From positions 4,291,215 to 4,355,214 of the forward strand of contig NZ_CP013251.1 of the NCBI RefSeq assembly GCF_001583435.1: a stretch of 64,000 bases of DNA, read 5' to 3'. Source of the DNA: Endozoicomonas montiporae CL-33 (GTDB lineage Bacteria > Pseudomonadota > Gammaproteobacteria > Pseudomonadales > Endozoicomonadaceae). A program made the translations under genes and the position numbers. The notes under the pieces are model-generated. The model did not search any database, was not told where the DNA came from, and saw nothing but the letters and a program-made list of their open reading frames with translations. Of the stretch, positions 34,917 to 45,360 are shown piece by piece (position 1 is the first letter of the stretch; the number at the start of each line of letters is the position of its first letter).

Positions 34917-36392
34917 TTGGAGGTAAGATCTCATAGGAACTTAATAACCGTCAAGTGTCGTATCTTGCTAATTCGCCCATTACCCGTTGTCACTGCCTTT
35001 CTGGATGCTTTGAATGATTCGCTCAAGTCCATCAATTCCTCTGCGCAGTTGAGTAGATCCCAGAAAGTGGCACTGGGCGTTTTTATCATGGGAATCGTGG
35101 TAACTAAAACTATTAACTGGGCTGCTTTTGAGCGCAGAAGCTTAGGCAGATTCAAAGCGACCCGTCTGTGCTGGATGTTTTATCAAGCAGAAATTGCATG
35201 GCAAAGCCTGCTACAGGCCAGCGTCAGAAATATTCTTCTACGCTATGGAATACAAAGTGGAACCCTTGCTATCGACGATACAGGAAAAAAGCGCACTAAA
35301 AGGACTTCAAAAATCGACGGTGCCCATAAGATAAAAGACAAATCAACAGGTGGTTATTTTAATGGGCAGGAACTGGTGTTTATGGTGCTCGTTACTGAAG
35401 TAGCTACCTTTCCAGTAGGGTTTCGCTTTTATATTCCTGACCCTGAGTTATCTGCATGGAGGAAGAAAGACAAGGCGCTCAGGAAGCAAGGCATTCAGAA
35501 AAAAGAACGACCGAACCGTCCTGAGCCAGATCATGTTCGTTACCCCACCATGCAGTCGTTGACGCTGGTTATGCTGCAAGAATTTGTTGATTCGTTTCCC
35601 AACATTACGATCAAAGCAATTCTCGCTGATGCACTGTATGGCACAGGAGACTTTATGGATAAGGCTGCGGAAATAACAGGCGGAGCCCAGGTTGTCAGCC
35701 AACTGCGCTCGAATCAGAAAGTATCCAACCGAAACTACTCGGAAGCGACTCTCAAAGCTTACTTTTCGCGCCAGAAAGGCGCTGAAACTCAACTCATAAT
35801 ACGCGGTGACAAAGAAGAGCAGGTCACGATGCTGGCTGCTCGGCTGTATGTTAAGGCTCATGGGAAAAGACGTTTTGTTATTGCCCTGAAGTATGAGGGT
35901 GAAGAGGATTATCGCTATCTGGTGGCTTCAGATATGTCATGGCGGCATACCGACATAGCCAGGATTTACACCTTGAGGTGGTTGGTCGAGGTTTTCATTC
36001 AAGACTGGAAAGCTCATTGTGGCTGGAACAGGTTGAGCAAACAGCAAGGTGCTGACGGATCGCAGCGCGGCGTGATCCTGAGCCTGCTGTGCGAACACAT
36101 GCTGTTACTGCACCCTGAGCAATTCGTCCTACTGAAAAACAAACAGGCCGGAATGCCCGCAGGCTGTCTGATCGAACGCCTCAATGCAGAAGCCTTGCTT
36201 GCTACGGTGAAATCAGTTGTTGAATCGGAAGATCCAGATACCGAGCTTAAGGCTCTGGCCTTAGCCTTAGAGCATACTTTGCCCAAGCGGGAGTCGAGCA
36301 GGCATATGGCTGGTAGAGACCTGGGAGAACAAAAGGCAACTGACTCACTCAAAGCACACGCCCGGAAGTTTAAACTTTTAGATGCAGCTTAG
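34917..36392 (+). CDS. IS4-family transposase
   Basis: A frame of up to 491 residues with a DDE RNase-H fold. The first Asp pair is in TLAIDDTGKKRTK, the second Asp in AILADALYGTGDF. The third region, YTLRWLVEVFIQDWK, fits the IS4 signature Y-x2-R-x3-E-x6-K exactly. The TTG start at 34917 is a convention; translation may begin further in, for example near the AFLDALNDSLKS stretch. The gene is intact and enclosed by matching inverted repeats, so the element may be competent for transposition. Confidence 0.92.
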   Translation: MEVRSHRNLITVKCRILLIRPLPVVTAFLDALNDSLKSINSSAQLSRSQKVALGVFIMGIVVTKTINWAAFERRSLGRFKATRLCWMFYQAEIAWQSLLQASVRNILLRYGIQSGTLAIDDTGKKRTKRTSKIDGAHKIKDKSTGGYFNGQELVFMVLVTEVATFPVGFRFYIPDPELSAWRKKDKALRKQGIQKKERPNRPEPDHVRYPTMQSLTLVMLQEFVDSFPNITIKAILADALYGTGDFMDKAAEITGGAQVVSQLRSNQKVSNRNYSEATLKAYFSRQKGAETQLIIRGDKEEQVTMLAARLYVKAHGKRRFVIALKYEGEEDYRYLVASDMSWRHTDIARIYTLRWLVEVFIQDWKAHCGWNRLSKQQGADGSQRGVILSLLCEHMLLLHPEQFVLLKNKQAGMPAGCLIERLNAEALLATVKSVVESEDPDTELKALALALEHTLPKRESSRHMAGRDLGEQKATDSLKAHARKFKLLDAA

Positions 36393-36422
36393 AATCGAGA
36401 TAAATACGTTACTTGTTTAGGT

Positions 36423-36439
36423 AAAACTGCAGCATCGAG
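36423..36439 (-). repeat. Right terminal inverted repeat of the IS4-type element
   Basis: AAAACTGCAGCATCGAG, the exact complement of the left end. TTTTA follows at 36440-36444. Confidence 0.85.
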
Positions 36440-36444
36440 TTTTA

Positions 36445-37035
36445 GAATTCTCGCTGAAACAAAATCACTCTGATGTGCAATGGTTCCACCGCGTCAATAT
36501 TATGGATATGCTGCTATGGAATCTTCAGGAGGGCCACCAACAATCGCTCTCTCATGATGACTGGCTATTACTGAAAAATCACCTTTTGGAACTCCTGAAT
36601 GAAATTGAATTCAACCCTTTCGATGTTGCGGAATGGTTTCATACCATCAATGCCATGACAAGCAGGCAACTTGATCTTGAAGAAGAAGAAATAATCATCC
36701 AGAAAGGAGTTGAACAGAACCCTAGCCAGTATCAGTTTAACGTTGATAATAACTGGGAGCCTGAATTTGAGGATACAGAATATGAAATGCCAGTGGTTGG
36801 GCAGTGGGTTGAGTTCATCGGAAAAAATGACCACCGCTTGCGATGTAAGCTGGCTACAATTAATTTACGCACGGATCGTTATGTTTTTGTGAATAAGTCA
36901 GGCATGAAAGTTGCTGATTGGTCGGGCTCAGAACTGGGAAGAGCAATTAGCAACCAGAGAGTAGAGCTGCAGGACAATCATCAATTCTTTGACCGGGCAT
37001 TACAGGCAGTAATGGGAAACTTCCTGAAGTTTTAA
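36445..37035 (+). pseudogene. DUF1631-family gene, 3' part, downstream of the IS
   Basis: The frame continues from the 5' part after removal of the IS: GAA at 36445 follows TTA at 34793 and gives VLEFSLKQNHSDVQWFHRVN across the junction. The segment ends at TAA 37035 and contains the conserved C-terminal PilZ-like part of DUF1631 (VVGQWVEFIGKNDHRLRCK, then INLRTDRYVFVNKSGMKV). A GTG at 36475 could restart translation of 186 residues, but there is no convincing ribosome site. DUF1631 proteins have no settled function. Confidence 0.85.
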
Positions 37036-37068
37036 TTTGCTAAAAGGACAAAGAAACGGAGAAACACC

Positions 37069-37395
37069 ATGCTGGACCTGACCAACCTTCAGCAGATCAC
37101 TGACGGCAACAGAGCCATGCTTAATTCACTTTTATCCGAGTTTGTACGCACGACAGACAGTGACCTTAAGGATCTTGCCAACGCAGTCAGCAGCCAACAA
37201 AAGGATCTGATCACCAGACTTTCTCACAGAATTAAAGGCGCGGCCTCAATTGTCGGTGCTTCTGAGCTTGCCGAATTAACCGGTGAGCTGGAAACAAAAG
37301 GTAAACAGGCTCATCCTGATGATTCATCAGAATTGCTAAATAAAATCATCGATTGCTACAACGATGTATCTAAAGAGATTGACCTCTACAAATGA
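37069..37395 (+). CDS. Stand-alone HPt phosphotransfer protein
   Basis: A 108-residue all-helical protein with the HPt phosphorylation motif LSHRIKGAASIVGASELAEL, in which the histidine would accept a phosphoryl group from a response-regulator or hybrid-kinase receiver domain. It lies 33 bases after the broken DUF1631 gene with an aaacggagaa ribosome site and may have been co-transcribed with it. The IS upstream could therefore alter its expression. The partner kinase is not in the window. Confidence 0.85.
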   Translation: MLDLTNLQQITDGNRAMLNSLLSEFVRTTDSDLKDLANAVSSQQKDLITRLSHRIKGAASIVGASELAELTGELETKGKQAHPDDSSELLNKIIDCYNDVSKEIDLYK

Positions 37396-38030
37396 GTCGG
37401 GGGAGAAGTTCCCAGCCCCGTGATTCCCTGGAAAACAATCTCAACTGCCAATGCGCATAACAGCATCCCCATCACCCTGATCAAAATAGCTGAGCCACTG
37501 TCACCCAGCCATTTGTGAATCGAATTAGCCATTAACAGAAGCAGATAGGTAATAAGAAGAACGACAATAAGCGTCACTGATGTCAAAAGCTGCTCATCAA
37601 GGCCATATCGACGGTTATCGGTGATCACCACAACGGCTGTCAGCGCGCCCGGACTTGCCATGGAAGGAATCGCAAGAGGAAAGACTGCAATATCATGTCC
37701 GGGCTCTGCCCGATCGTGAGAGTGAGAAACATCATCCCCAAACAACATCTTCAGACTGAACAGGAACAGAATAACACCACCTGCAATCTGGAATGATCCC
37801 AATTGAATACCCATCGCGGTAAGAATTAGCTGACCGACCACAACAAACAGCAACAGAATGGCGCCACTGTAAATGGTTGCGCGTAATGCAATACGGTTTC
37901 GGTCACGAGGAGCAAATCCGCCTGTTATTGACAAAAACAGCAACAAAGTACCGATCGGATCAATAACAGCAAAAAGCAGGACAAAGTCGTGAATCAGTTG
38001 TTGCATAAGTACGCCGGCCAGTTGAAACAA
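37386..38030 (-). CDS. MarC/NAAT-family integral membrane protein
   Basis: A 214-residue protein with six predicted transmembrane helices. It has the family landmarks FAVIDPIGTLLLFLSITGGF near the N-terminus, QIAGGVILFLFSLKML in the middle and FPLAIPSMASPGALTAVVV. MarC proteins are inner-membrane proteins of unknown transport role, and some relatives are annotated as neutral amino acid transporters. It converges on the HPt gene with a 10-base overlap. Residue 10 (MQQLIHDF) is an alternative start. Confidence 0.87.
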   Translation of the reverse strand: MFQLAGVLMQQLIHDFVLLFAVIDPIGTLLLFLSITGGFAPRDRNRIALRATIYSGAILLLFVVVGQLILTAMGIQLGSFQIAGGVILFLFSLKMLFGDDVSHSHDRAEPGHDIAVFPLAIPSMASPGALTAVVVITDNRRYGLDEQLLTSVTLIVVLLITYLLLLMANSIHKWLGDSGSAILIRVMGMLLCALAVEIVFQGITGLGTSPPTHL

Positions 38031-38224
38031 AAGAAACTACCGTTAATAAATATCGACCAATCACATACTTACTTCTGTAATCCCCGCCGAGCTGTTTTGT
38101 CTCGCTCTGACGCCGGGCTCAAAACGACATAAAAGCCTGCTGGCAGTGCTTCAAATGTAATGATTTTAGGGGTTAGACCCGCCGATGAGGCGATTATATT
38201 GGGTATGATAAACATCGTACTGCA

Positions 38225-38257
38225 GGAAGATGGAACCTCAGTATAGTTCCATCTTCC
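38225..38257. terminator. Perfect 12-bp hairpin downstream of the SDR gene
   Basis: GGAAGATGGAAC, a nine-base loop, then GTTCCATCTTCC. The hairpin is very stable but has no T-run on either side, so it may be a Rho-independent-like stop, an mRNA 3' protector, or a small palindromic repeat. Confidence 0.5.
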
Positions 38258-38280
38258 GACTTCTCATCGCGAACGCCGGC

Positions 38281-39998
<1,718 letters not shown>

Positions 39999-40063
39999 CT
40001 ATTATGTCAATAATGGAGTAATAATTAATGTAAAGATACTTCTAAACTCAGGGATTGAAGGTC

Positions 40064-40780
40064 ATGGCAGGAAAGATTGACAACAACTCGGGCATTACTC
40101 CTCCTATACAGCCAGAGAGTACACCTCAAACTGAGCCGCCTGTTGGAAAGTTAGGCAGCAAAACCGTTTCTCCCCATTCCCTTGATGAAAACCTGCAACA
40201 GGGACTGCAATCCAGAGCCCAGCCCGATAAAGAGATCACTGACCGTTCAGTGTCACGGCCGCCTTTGAGCAAGGAAAAACTTGATTTGGTGCGAGACCTG
40301 ATCCGCAATAAGTCATGGGGGGGCGTTCAGAATGTGTTGAATGAAGATGTCAAGTCACTGGAGCACTTTGACCAGCTGGCTGAGATTGCTCCAAGAAAAC
40401 TGCCTCTAGAAGCCCAACAGCTCGTGGTTAACCGTTATGCAGAAGTAGCGGCCGAGCGTATTCATGCACAACTGACCGATTTAAAGGGCAGTGCTTCGGA
40501 ACAGCTCGACAGCCTGAATTTATACTTTATTCGTCCAGACAGCCCACACAACGCCGTTAAAATTATATGCCGCTCTGTCAGTAATGACTTTATGCAAGCC
40601 AGCAAATTTCAGCCTTCTCTTGAACAATCACTCAGAGATCAGATGGAAACTCACTCATTTAAGCTCTTAAAGCGGAGTGTAAAAATACTGGACGAACAAG
40701 TTGCCACTGAAGGTAGCCCGGAACAGAAACGGAAAAACCTATGGCAGATTAACCAGCGGTTAATTGAAGTAGGCGGGTGA
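40064..40780 (+). CDS. Hypothetical protein with disordered N-terminus; possible T3SS effector
   Basis: A 238-residue protein that I do not recognise. The first 75 residues are rich in Pro, Ser, Gln and Thr (GITPPIQPESTPQTEPP), like the secretion signals of T3SS substrates. The rest is helical and charged (LVRDLIRNKSWGG, then an LEQSLRDQMETH helix). I prefer the ATG at 40064; the open frame reaches a TTG at 40055. The segment VGKLGSK near residue 27 recurs as VGKLGSSK in the large candidate effector at 54546-56252. The function is unknown. Confidence 0.6.
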   Translation: MAGKIDNNSGITPPIQPESTPQTEPPVGKLGSKTVSPHSLDENLQQGLQSRAQPDKEITDRSVSRPPLSKEKLDLVRDLIRNKSWGGVQNVLNEDVKSLEHFDQLAEIAPRKLPLEAQQLVVNRYAEVAAERIHAQLTDLKGSASEQLDSLNLYFIRPDSPHNAVKIICRSVSNDFMQASKFQPSLEQSLRDQMETHSFKLLKRSVKILDEQVATEGSPEQKRKNLWQINQRLIEVGG

Positions 40781-41132
40781 TTCTGGGACACCAGCGATAA
40801 CCCTGATTACAAGTCACCTAACTGATAATCAAACTGGGCTGCAGCCTGCCGTTTTTGCCAGCGTAATTATGGTGTACAGAAGAATAACTGTAACGGTATC
40901 AAAACTGGCAGCAACCGATTGAGACGTAATACCAATTCCGTTTTCTAAATATGACCATGAGCAAACCATTCCGGGTCGCGGGACAAGGCGGAATTGGTAT
41001 AAACCTTGTCCCAGAGCTGCAAGTTGTAATAGTTTTTCCTGACAATGAATAATCCTTTGAAGATCACTGATGTCTCGACTTTAGAGTTCCCAAAGAACAC
41101 CGTGAAACTTCTGTCTTCAAAATCATACAGAC
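40781..41132. other. Intergenic region with a palindromic element
   Basis: No gene is supported between the 238-residue protein and the frd terminator. The region contains the inverted-repeat element described at 40929-41000. Confidence 0.5.
40929..41000. repeat. 72-bp inverted-repeat element (MITE-like or REP-like)
   Basis: ATACCAATTCCG at 40929-40940 is perfectly complementary to CGGAATTGGTAT at 40989-41000. The 48-base centre contains a GC-rich stretch (CCGGGTCGCGGGACAAGG). Flanking TA dinucleotides are compatible with a small non-autonomous element. No second copy was noticed in the window. Confidence 0.6.
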
Positions 41133-41167
41133 AAAAAAAAGGAGCAAGCCAAAAAGCTCACCCCTTT
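41133..41167 (-). terminator. Rho-independent terminator of the frd operon
   Basis: On the minus strand AAAGGGGTGAGC, loop TTTTTG, GCTTGCTCCTTT followed by a run of Ts. The 12-pair stem includes three G-T pairs. It lies 27 bases after the frdD stop. Confidence 0.75.
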
Positions 41168-41193
41168 CTTTTTTGTCACTGACTGTCCCTTTA

Positions 41194-41544
41194 TCAGAAC
41201 AGTACAGCCACCACTGTCGCAATGCTCAATACCAGAGTACCGCCGTAGCACAGAGCTTTAACGGCAACGCCAGGGTGCATGCCCAGATCGTGAGAACCGT
41301 GATAGATACGGTGGATACAAGCCCAGTAAGAAGGAACCAGTACCACCAGCAGTGCCAGCTGACCAATGATGTTGTTCAGGAAGAAACCGGACATACGCTC
41401 GTAAGACAACGCTTCAGCCGGAATCACGCCCAGAGAGGACAGCAGAACAACCAGAATCATCGCCGGGAAAAACAGCGCGATGGTAGTGCCGCCAGCACCA
41501 AACAGGCTCCACAGCAGGGGTTCAATATGACGCTTCTGACTCAT
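41194..41544 (-). CDS. frdD: Fumarate reductase membrane anchor subunit D
   Basis: A 116-residue membrane protein with three hydrophobic segments. The N-terminal region (RHIEPLLWSLFGAGGTTIAL) and the ACIHRIYHGSHDLGMH stretch match FrdD. With FrdC it anchors the catalytic FrdAB dimer and binds menaquinol. Last gene of frdABCD, 13 bases after frdC, and followed by a terminator. Confidence 0.92.
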   Translation of the reverse strand: MSQKRHIEPLLWSLFGAGGTTIALFFPAMILVVLLSSLGVIPAEALSYERMSGFFLNNIIGQLALLVVLVPSYWACIHRIYHGSHDLGMHPGVAVKALCYGGTLVLSIATVVAVLF

Positions 41545-41557
41545 CTTATTTACTCCC

Positions 41558-41947
41558 TTAAACCATTACTGCTGCAGCCAGAATCACAGCAGAAATACCT
41601 GCCAGACCCGCATACATCAGCTTGTTAACAACATTATCAGCAACTTTCTTGCGAATGAACTGCGGCAGAACGCGCGGCGTCATGTCGAAGTAAGTCACAG
41701 CGTGGTACAGGGTCATGCCCAGAGTCACCACAGTGAACAGAATCATCAGTGGGTTAGCCTGGAAAGACAGCCAGCTGCTCCACGCTTCTTCACTTTTGCC
41801 CAGTTGCAGGATACCCCAGAACAGGTTAACTGCGTACAGCGCATCGAACACACAGGATGCTTCACGCACCATGTAGTTACGGTAGTACGGGTGATCCATG
41901 AACCAGGTACGCTTCATCGGGCGTACATAAGGACGACGACTCATCAC
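41558..41947 (-). CDS. frdC: Fumarate reductase membrane anchor subunit C
   Basis: A 129-residue membrane protein with three hydrophobic helices. The N-terminus [19 protein letters not shown] and the [16 protein letters not shown] and [14 protein letters not shown] regions are FrdC signatures. The start overlaps the end of frdB by four bases. MSRRPYVRP, one residue in, is an equally good start. Confidence 0.92.
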   Translation of the reverse strand: MMSRRPYVRPMKRTWFMDHPYYRNYMVREASCVFDALYAVNLFWGILQLGKSEEAWSSWLSFQANPLMILFTVVTLGMTLYHAVTYFDMTPRVLPQFIRKKVADNVVNKLMYAGLAGISAVILAAAVMV

Positions 41948-42693
41948 TTAGCTCCTTTGCGTGGCATCAGGAAGGACAGAGCCCAGTCCTGGGAACCTTG
42001 CAGTTTGTTCTGGTTGATAGCAGCAGCCGGGTCAACGTTCTTAGGGCAAACCTCTGAACAGTAACCAACGAAAGTACAGGACCATACGCCGTTCTTGCCC
42101 TGAATCACTTCTGTACGCTGATCGTAACCTTCGTCACGGGAGTCCAGATTGTAACGGTGACCCAGAGCGATAACCGCAGGACCAGTGAACAGCGGGTTCA
42201 GACCCATCTGTGGGCAAGCGGAGTAGCACAGCATACAGTTGATGCACATGGAGAACTGCTTATAGAGGCCCAGCTGCTCAGGTGTCTGCTTGTTCACACC
42301 TTCTTCAACCGGCTTCTCCATCGCATTGATGATGTACGGCTTAACGGATTCCAGCTTCTTGATGAAGTCAGCGGAGTCCACCACCAGGTCACGCTCGATC
42401 GGGAAGTTGGCCAGAGGCTCAACTTTGATAGCGTTCGGGTAGTAGTCGCGCAGGAAGGTTTCACAGCCCAGCTTTGGTGTGCCGTTGATCACCATACCGC
42501 AGCTACCACACACCGCCATACGGCAGGACCAGCGGTACGACAGGGAAGAGTCCAGTTCATCCTTGATGTGTTCAAGAGCGTCCAGCATGGACCAGTCTTC
42601 AACGTAAGGAATCTCAAACGTGCCGTAACTTGGCTTTTCATCGGTTTCCGGATTGTATCGCAGAATCTCGATGCTAATGGTTTTATTGCTCAT
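41944..42693 (-). CDS. frdB: Fumarate reductase iron-sulfur subunit B
   Basis: A 249-residue protein carrying three Fe-S clusters. The plant-type [2Fe-2S] site is [21 protein letters not shown]. The [4Fe-4S] and [3Fe-4S] ligands are in [15 protein letters not shown] and [14 protein letters not shown]. It passes electrons from menaquinol at FrdCD to FrdA. Fourteen bases after frdA, with the ribosome site aaggag. Confidence 0.95.
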   Translation of the reverse strand: MSNKTISIEILRYNPETDEKPSYGTFEIPYVEDWSMLDALEHIKDELDSSLSYRWSCRMAVCGSCGMVINGTPKLGCETFLRDYYPNAIKVEPLANFPIERDLVVDSADFIKKLESVKPYIINAMEKPVEEGVNKQTPEQLGLYKQFSMCINCMLCYSACPQMGLNPLFTGPAVIALGHRYNLDSRDEGYDQRTEVIQGKNGVWSCTFVGYCSEVCPKNVDPAAAINQNKLQGSQDWALSFLMPRKGAK

Positions 42694-42707
42694 TCACGCA
42701 ACTCCTT

Positions 42708-44477
42708 TTACTTCTTGTTCTTTTCAGCTTCAGCACCGTACACACGGGCTTCTGGCTGATAACGGGTAACGTTTACGTCCTGGTATTCCAGAGTCGGTTC
42801 AGCGTCACCATTGAAGTAAGTCAGGGTGTGCTTCAGGAAGTTCTCGTCGTCACGCGCTTCGAAACCATCGATACGCTGGTGCGCACCACGGGATTCCTTA
42901 CGGTTAACACCACCCACTGCCATACAGTGAGCAACGGTCAGAGAGCTTTCCAGTTCGAACGCCTGCAGCAGCTCAGTGTTGAAGACCTTGCTCTTGTCTT
43001 CAATCTTCACGTTTTTCATGCGCTCACGCAGTTCGGCCATCTTGTCAACGCCTTCCTGCATTTCTTCACCGATACGGTAGATGCCGAAGCACTTCTCCAT
43101 AGTCAGTGCCATTTCCTTACGGATATGGGACAGCTTTTCAGTACCGTTAGCATTACGCATGCTTTCAATGCGATCCAGGTGAGCACGAGCCTGATCGAGC
43201 AGCTTCTTCTCGTCAGACAGGGTGGCCTGCTTGGCGAAGTCAGCGGCACGATCACCGGCAACAGCACCGAATACAACGGTTTCTGCCAGAGAGTTGGAAC
43301 CCAGACGGTTCGCACCGTGCATACCAACAGACGCACACTCACCCGCAGCGTACAGGCCAGCGATGTCAGTCGCAGTATTGATGTCAGTGCGGATACCACC
43401 CATGGTGTAGTGAACCGCCGGACGTACTGGTACAGGTTCTTTAACCGGATCAACACCCAGATAGTTCTTGGCCAGGGAGCAGATCAGAGGCAGACGCTCC
43501 ATCAGCTTCGCCTCACCAAGATGGGTCAGGTCCAGCATGACGGCATCACCCAGTGCGGTTTTCACAGTGTTGCCCTTACGCTGTTCCTGCCAGAAAGCCT
43601 GAGACAGCTTGTCACGAGGACCCAGTTCCATGTATTTGTTCTTTGGCTGACCAACTGGAGTTTCCGGTCCCAGACCGTAGTCCTGCAGGTAACGGTAGCC
43701 GTCTTTGTTCAGCAGGATACCGCCTTCACCACGGCAACCTTCGGTCATCAGTACGCCAGAACCCGGCAGACCGGTTGGGTGGTACTGAACGAATTCCATG
43801 TCACGCAGAGGTGCGCCAGCACGCAGAGCCATACCGTGACCGTCACCGGTAACGATAGCGCCGTTGGTGTTGAAGCGGAAAATACGACCGGAGCCGCCAG
43901 TTGCGAAGACAACAGACTTGCCCAGGAATACCTTAGGCTCGCCAGTTTTAACTTCGATTGCGGTAACACCCTGAGCACGGCCATCTTCCATGATCAGGTC
44001 AGTGGCAAAGTACTCGTCGTAACGTTCGATAGACGGGAACTGGGTGGAGGTCTGGTACAGGGTGTGCAGCATGTGGAAGCCGGACTTGTCCGCTGCGAAC
44101 CAGGTACGCTCAATCTTCATACCACCGAAAGCACGTACGTTTACATCGCCGTCGGCCTTACGGTTCCATGGGCAGCCCCAGTGTTCCAGACGAATCATTT
44201 CGTTGGTGGAGTTCTGAACGAAGTAATCGACTACGTCCTGATCACACAGCCAGTCACCACCTGCAACGGTGTCCTGGAAGTGGTTTTCAAAGGAGTCGTG
44301 ATCCTGGATTACGCCAGCAGAGCCACCTTCAGCCGCCACGGTGTGGCTACGCATTGGGTAAACCTTGGAGATCAGGGCAACTTTCAGACTCGGATCTTTT
44401 TCCGCTACTGCAATGGCAGCTCGCAGACCGGCACCGCCAGCACCTACGATTACTACATCGGCCTTAATGACCTGCAT
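42708..44477 (-). CDS. frdA: Fumarate reductase flavoprotein subunit A
   Basis: A 589-residue catalytic subunit that reduces fumarate to succinate during anaerobic respiration. The FAD site begins ADVVIVGAGGAGLRAAIAV. The covalent FAD-attachment histidine is His45 in PMRSHTVAAEGGS, and active-site segments include QYHPTGLPGSGVLMTEGCRG and HYTMGGIRTD. The full frdABCD order separates it from succinate dehydrogenase, whose anchors differ. A host-associated low-oxygen life stage would use this operon. The long open frame on the opposite strand is a codon-use shadow. Confidence 0.95.
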   Translation of the reverse strand: MQVIKADVVIVGAGGAGLRAAIAVAEKDPSLKVALISKVYPMRSHTVAAEGGSAGVIQDHDSFENHFQDTVAGGDWLCDQDVVDYFVQNSTNEMIRLEHWGCPWNRKADGDVNVRAFGGMKIERTWFAADKSGFHMLHTLYQTSTQFPSIERYDEYFATDLIMEDGRAQGVTAIEVKTGEPKVFLGKSVVFATGGSGRIFRFNTNGAIVTGDGHGMALRAGAPLRDMEFVQYHPTGLPGSGVLMTEGCRGEGGILLNKDGYRYLQDYGLGPETPVGQPKNKYMELGPRDKLSQAFWQEQRKGNTVKTALGDAVMLDLTHLGEAKLMERLPLICSLAKNYLGVDPVKEPVPVRPAVHYTMGGIRTDINTATDIAGLYAAGECASVGMHGANRLGSNSLAETVVFGAVAGDRAADFAKQATLSDEKKLLDQARAHLDRIESMRNANGTEKLSHIRKEMALTMEKCFGIYRIGEEMQEGVDKMAELRERMKNVKIEDKSKVFNTELLQAFELESSLTVAHCMAVGGVNRKESRGAHQRIDGFEARDDENFLKHTLTYFNGDAEPTLEYQDVNVTRYQPEARVYGAEAEKNKK

Positions 44478-44822
44478 TATGCCAACCTCTGTGAGGGTCC
44501 GGTGTACCCGAATCGCAAGCGCCTCTGGTTCCGGACGGGTTTATTGAAAACTGCTCGAAAAGCACAAAACCTGAATGGGAATAGCAGCTGTCATTGACCG
44601 CTATTCCCGTTCAGGCTTTCAGTAAAAATTTGACCAGACTCATTCATCAAACTGACATCCCAACTGCGGATTAAGACGCGAAATTGAATACCGAATGTAT
44701 TTGGCTGGCTTGACAGTATTTAGTCATGGTCGCGTACTCCGGTTTGTAAAGCACTGAATTGTCACAGAAACTGGACGGAACAGGCCATCAGTATAGCTGC
44801 GATAACGACTTCGGCTTCCCCA
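44478..44822 (-). promoter_or_regulatory. Upstream region of frdABCD with a strong hairpin
   Basis: A 5' region of about 345 bases without a gene. At 44570-44615 CCTGAATGGGAATAGC and GCTATTCCCGTTCAGG form a 16-pair stem (one G-T pair) with a 14-base loop. It could act as a leader structure or as a terminator for transcription entering from the right. A consensus FNR site (TTGAT-N4-ATCAA) was looked for and not found; TTGACC at 44630 and ATCAA at 44646-44650 are too far apart. Confidence 0.45.
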
Positions 44823-44990
44823 CTAGGAGCCTGTCGGACTTAGCCGACCGTAGCGAGAAAAAGACCGGTTTGAGACAGTTTTGACGATCATTTGAGGCGA
44901 ATAGCGAGCTATTCAACGAAAAGGATCGTCAAAAATGGCCAAATCCGGCTTTTTCGCAGTAGGTCAGTGGTAAGTCTGACAGGCTCCTAG
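44823..44990 (+). repeat. MITE-like inverted-repeat element, copy 1 (168 bp)
   Basis: The ends CTAGGAGCCTGTCGGACTTA and its near-complement at 44971-44990 match at 19 of 20 positions. The centre carries the palindrome AATAGCGAGCTATT. A copy in the opposite orientation lies at 48426-48593 and differs at only a few positions, mostly near the tips. There is no coding capacity. The element lies just beyond the 3' end of the T3SS gene run. Confidence 0.85.
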
Positions 44991-45155
44991 GAGGCTGTCC
45001 GAGAGTAGCGCCCGTAGCGAGGATGGCAGAAAATTGAGGATGAAAAAGCGGTTTTGTAAGGAGAATAGCGAGCTATTTGACGAACAAAAGCGATTTTTCA
45101 GACCAATTTGCTGCCACCGCAGTAGGGCAGACTATTCTCGGACAGCCTCTCCTAG
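44987..45155 (+). repeat. Related MITE-like element in tandem with copy 1 (169 bp)
   Basis: It starts CTAGGAGGCTGTCCGAGAGT, sharing the CTAG with the end of the preceding element. It closes with the near-complement ending in CAGCCTCTCCTAG at 45155. It has the same central AATAGCGAGCTATT but a diverged body, so it is a second subfamily inserted at, or derived from, the same CTAG. Confidence 0.75.
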
Positions 45156-45360
45156 TAACGACGTCGATATATACATACTGTCAATAATTAATTTGTTAGC
45201 GAAATTTAGAGATTTGAGGGGAAAAACACAATCACGAAATCCCTCAATTAAATCCGTATTTGACGTAGGACAAGGGCAGGAACGAAGTCGTTCACAAGTG
45301 AAAACAAAAGAACAGGATCGTCAGTAAAAACACGTCATTAATGCAACAGCTTTAACAGTT
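45156..45360. other. Spacer downstream of sctL
   Basis: About 205 bases between the MITE-like pair and the sctL stop. A 97-codon frame crosses this stretch and the repeat, but it has no ribosome site or recognisable content and is not called. I see no clear terminator. Confidence 0.4.

Larger units (their letters stand above)
34794..36439 (+). mobile_element. Complete IS4-family insertion sequence, 1646 bp
   Basis: The ends are 17-base perfect inverted repeats: CTCGATGCTGCAGTTTT at 34794-34810 and its complement at 36423-36439. They are flanked by the direct repeat TTTTA. One transposase gene fills most of the element. Perfect ends and target duplication indicate a recent and possibly still active insertion. 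Confidence 0.9.

Noticed and set aside
42828..44597. A 589-codon open frame on the plus strand opposite frdA.
   Set aside because: It mirrors the highly biased codon use of frdA almost end to end, has no recognisable motifs or ribosome site, and frdA is certain. It is an antisense shadow.
44630..44650. Possible FNR site upstream of frdA (TTGACC ... ATCAA).
   Set aside because: Half-sites are too far apart for the TTGAT-N4-ATCAA consensus.
45034..45327. A 97-codon frame downstream of sctL.
   Set aside because: It runs across the MITE-like repeat and non-coding spacer, and its composition is not coding-like.
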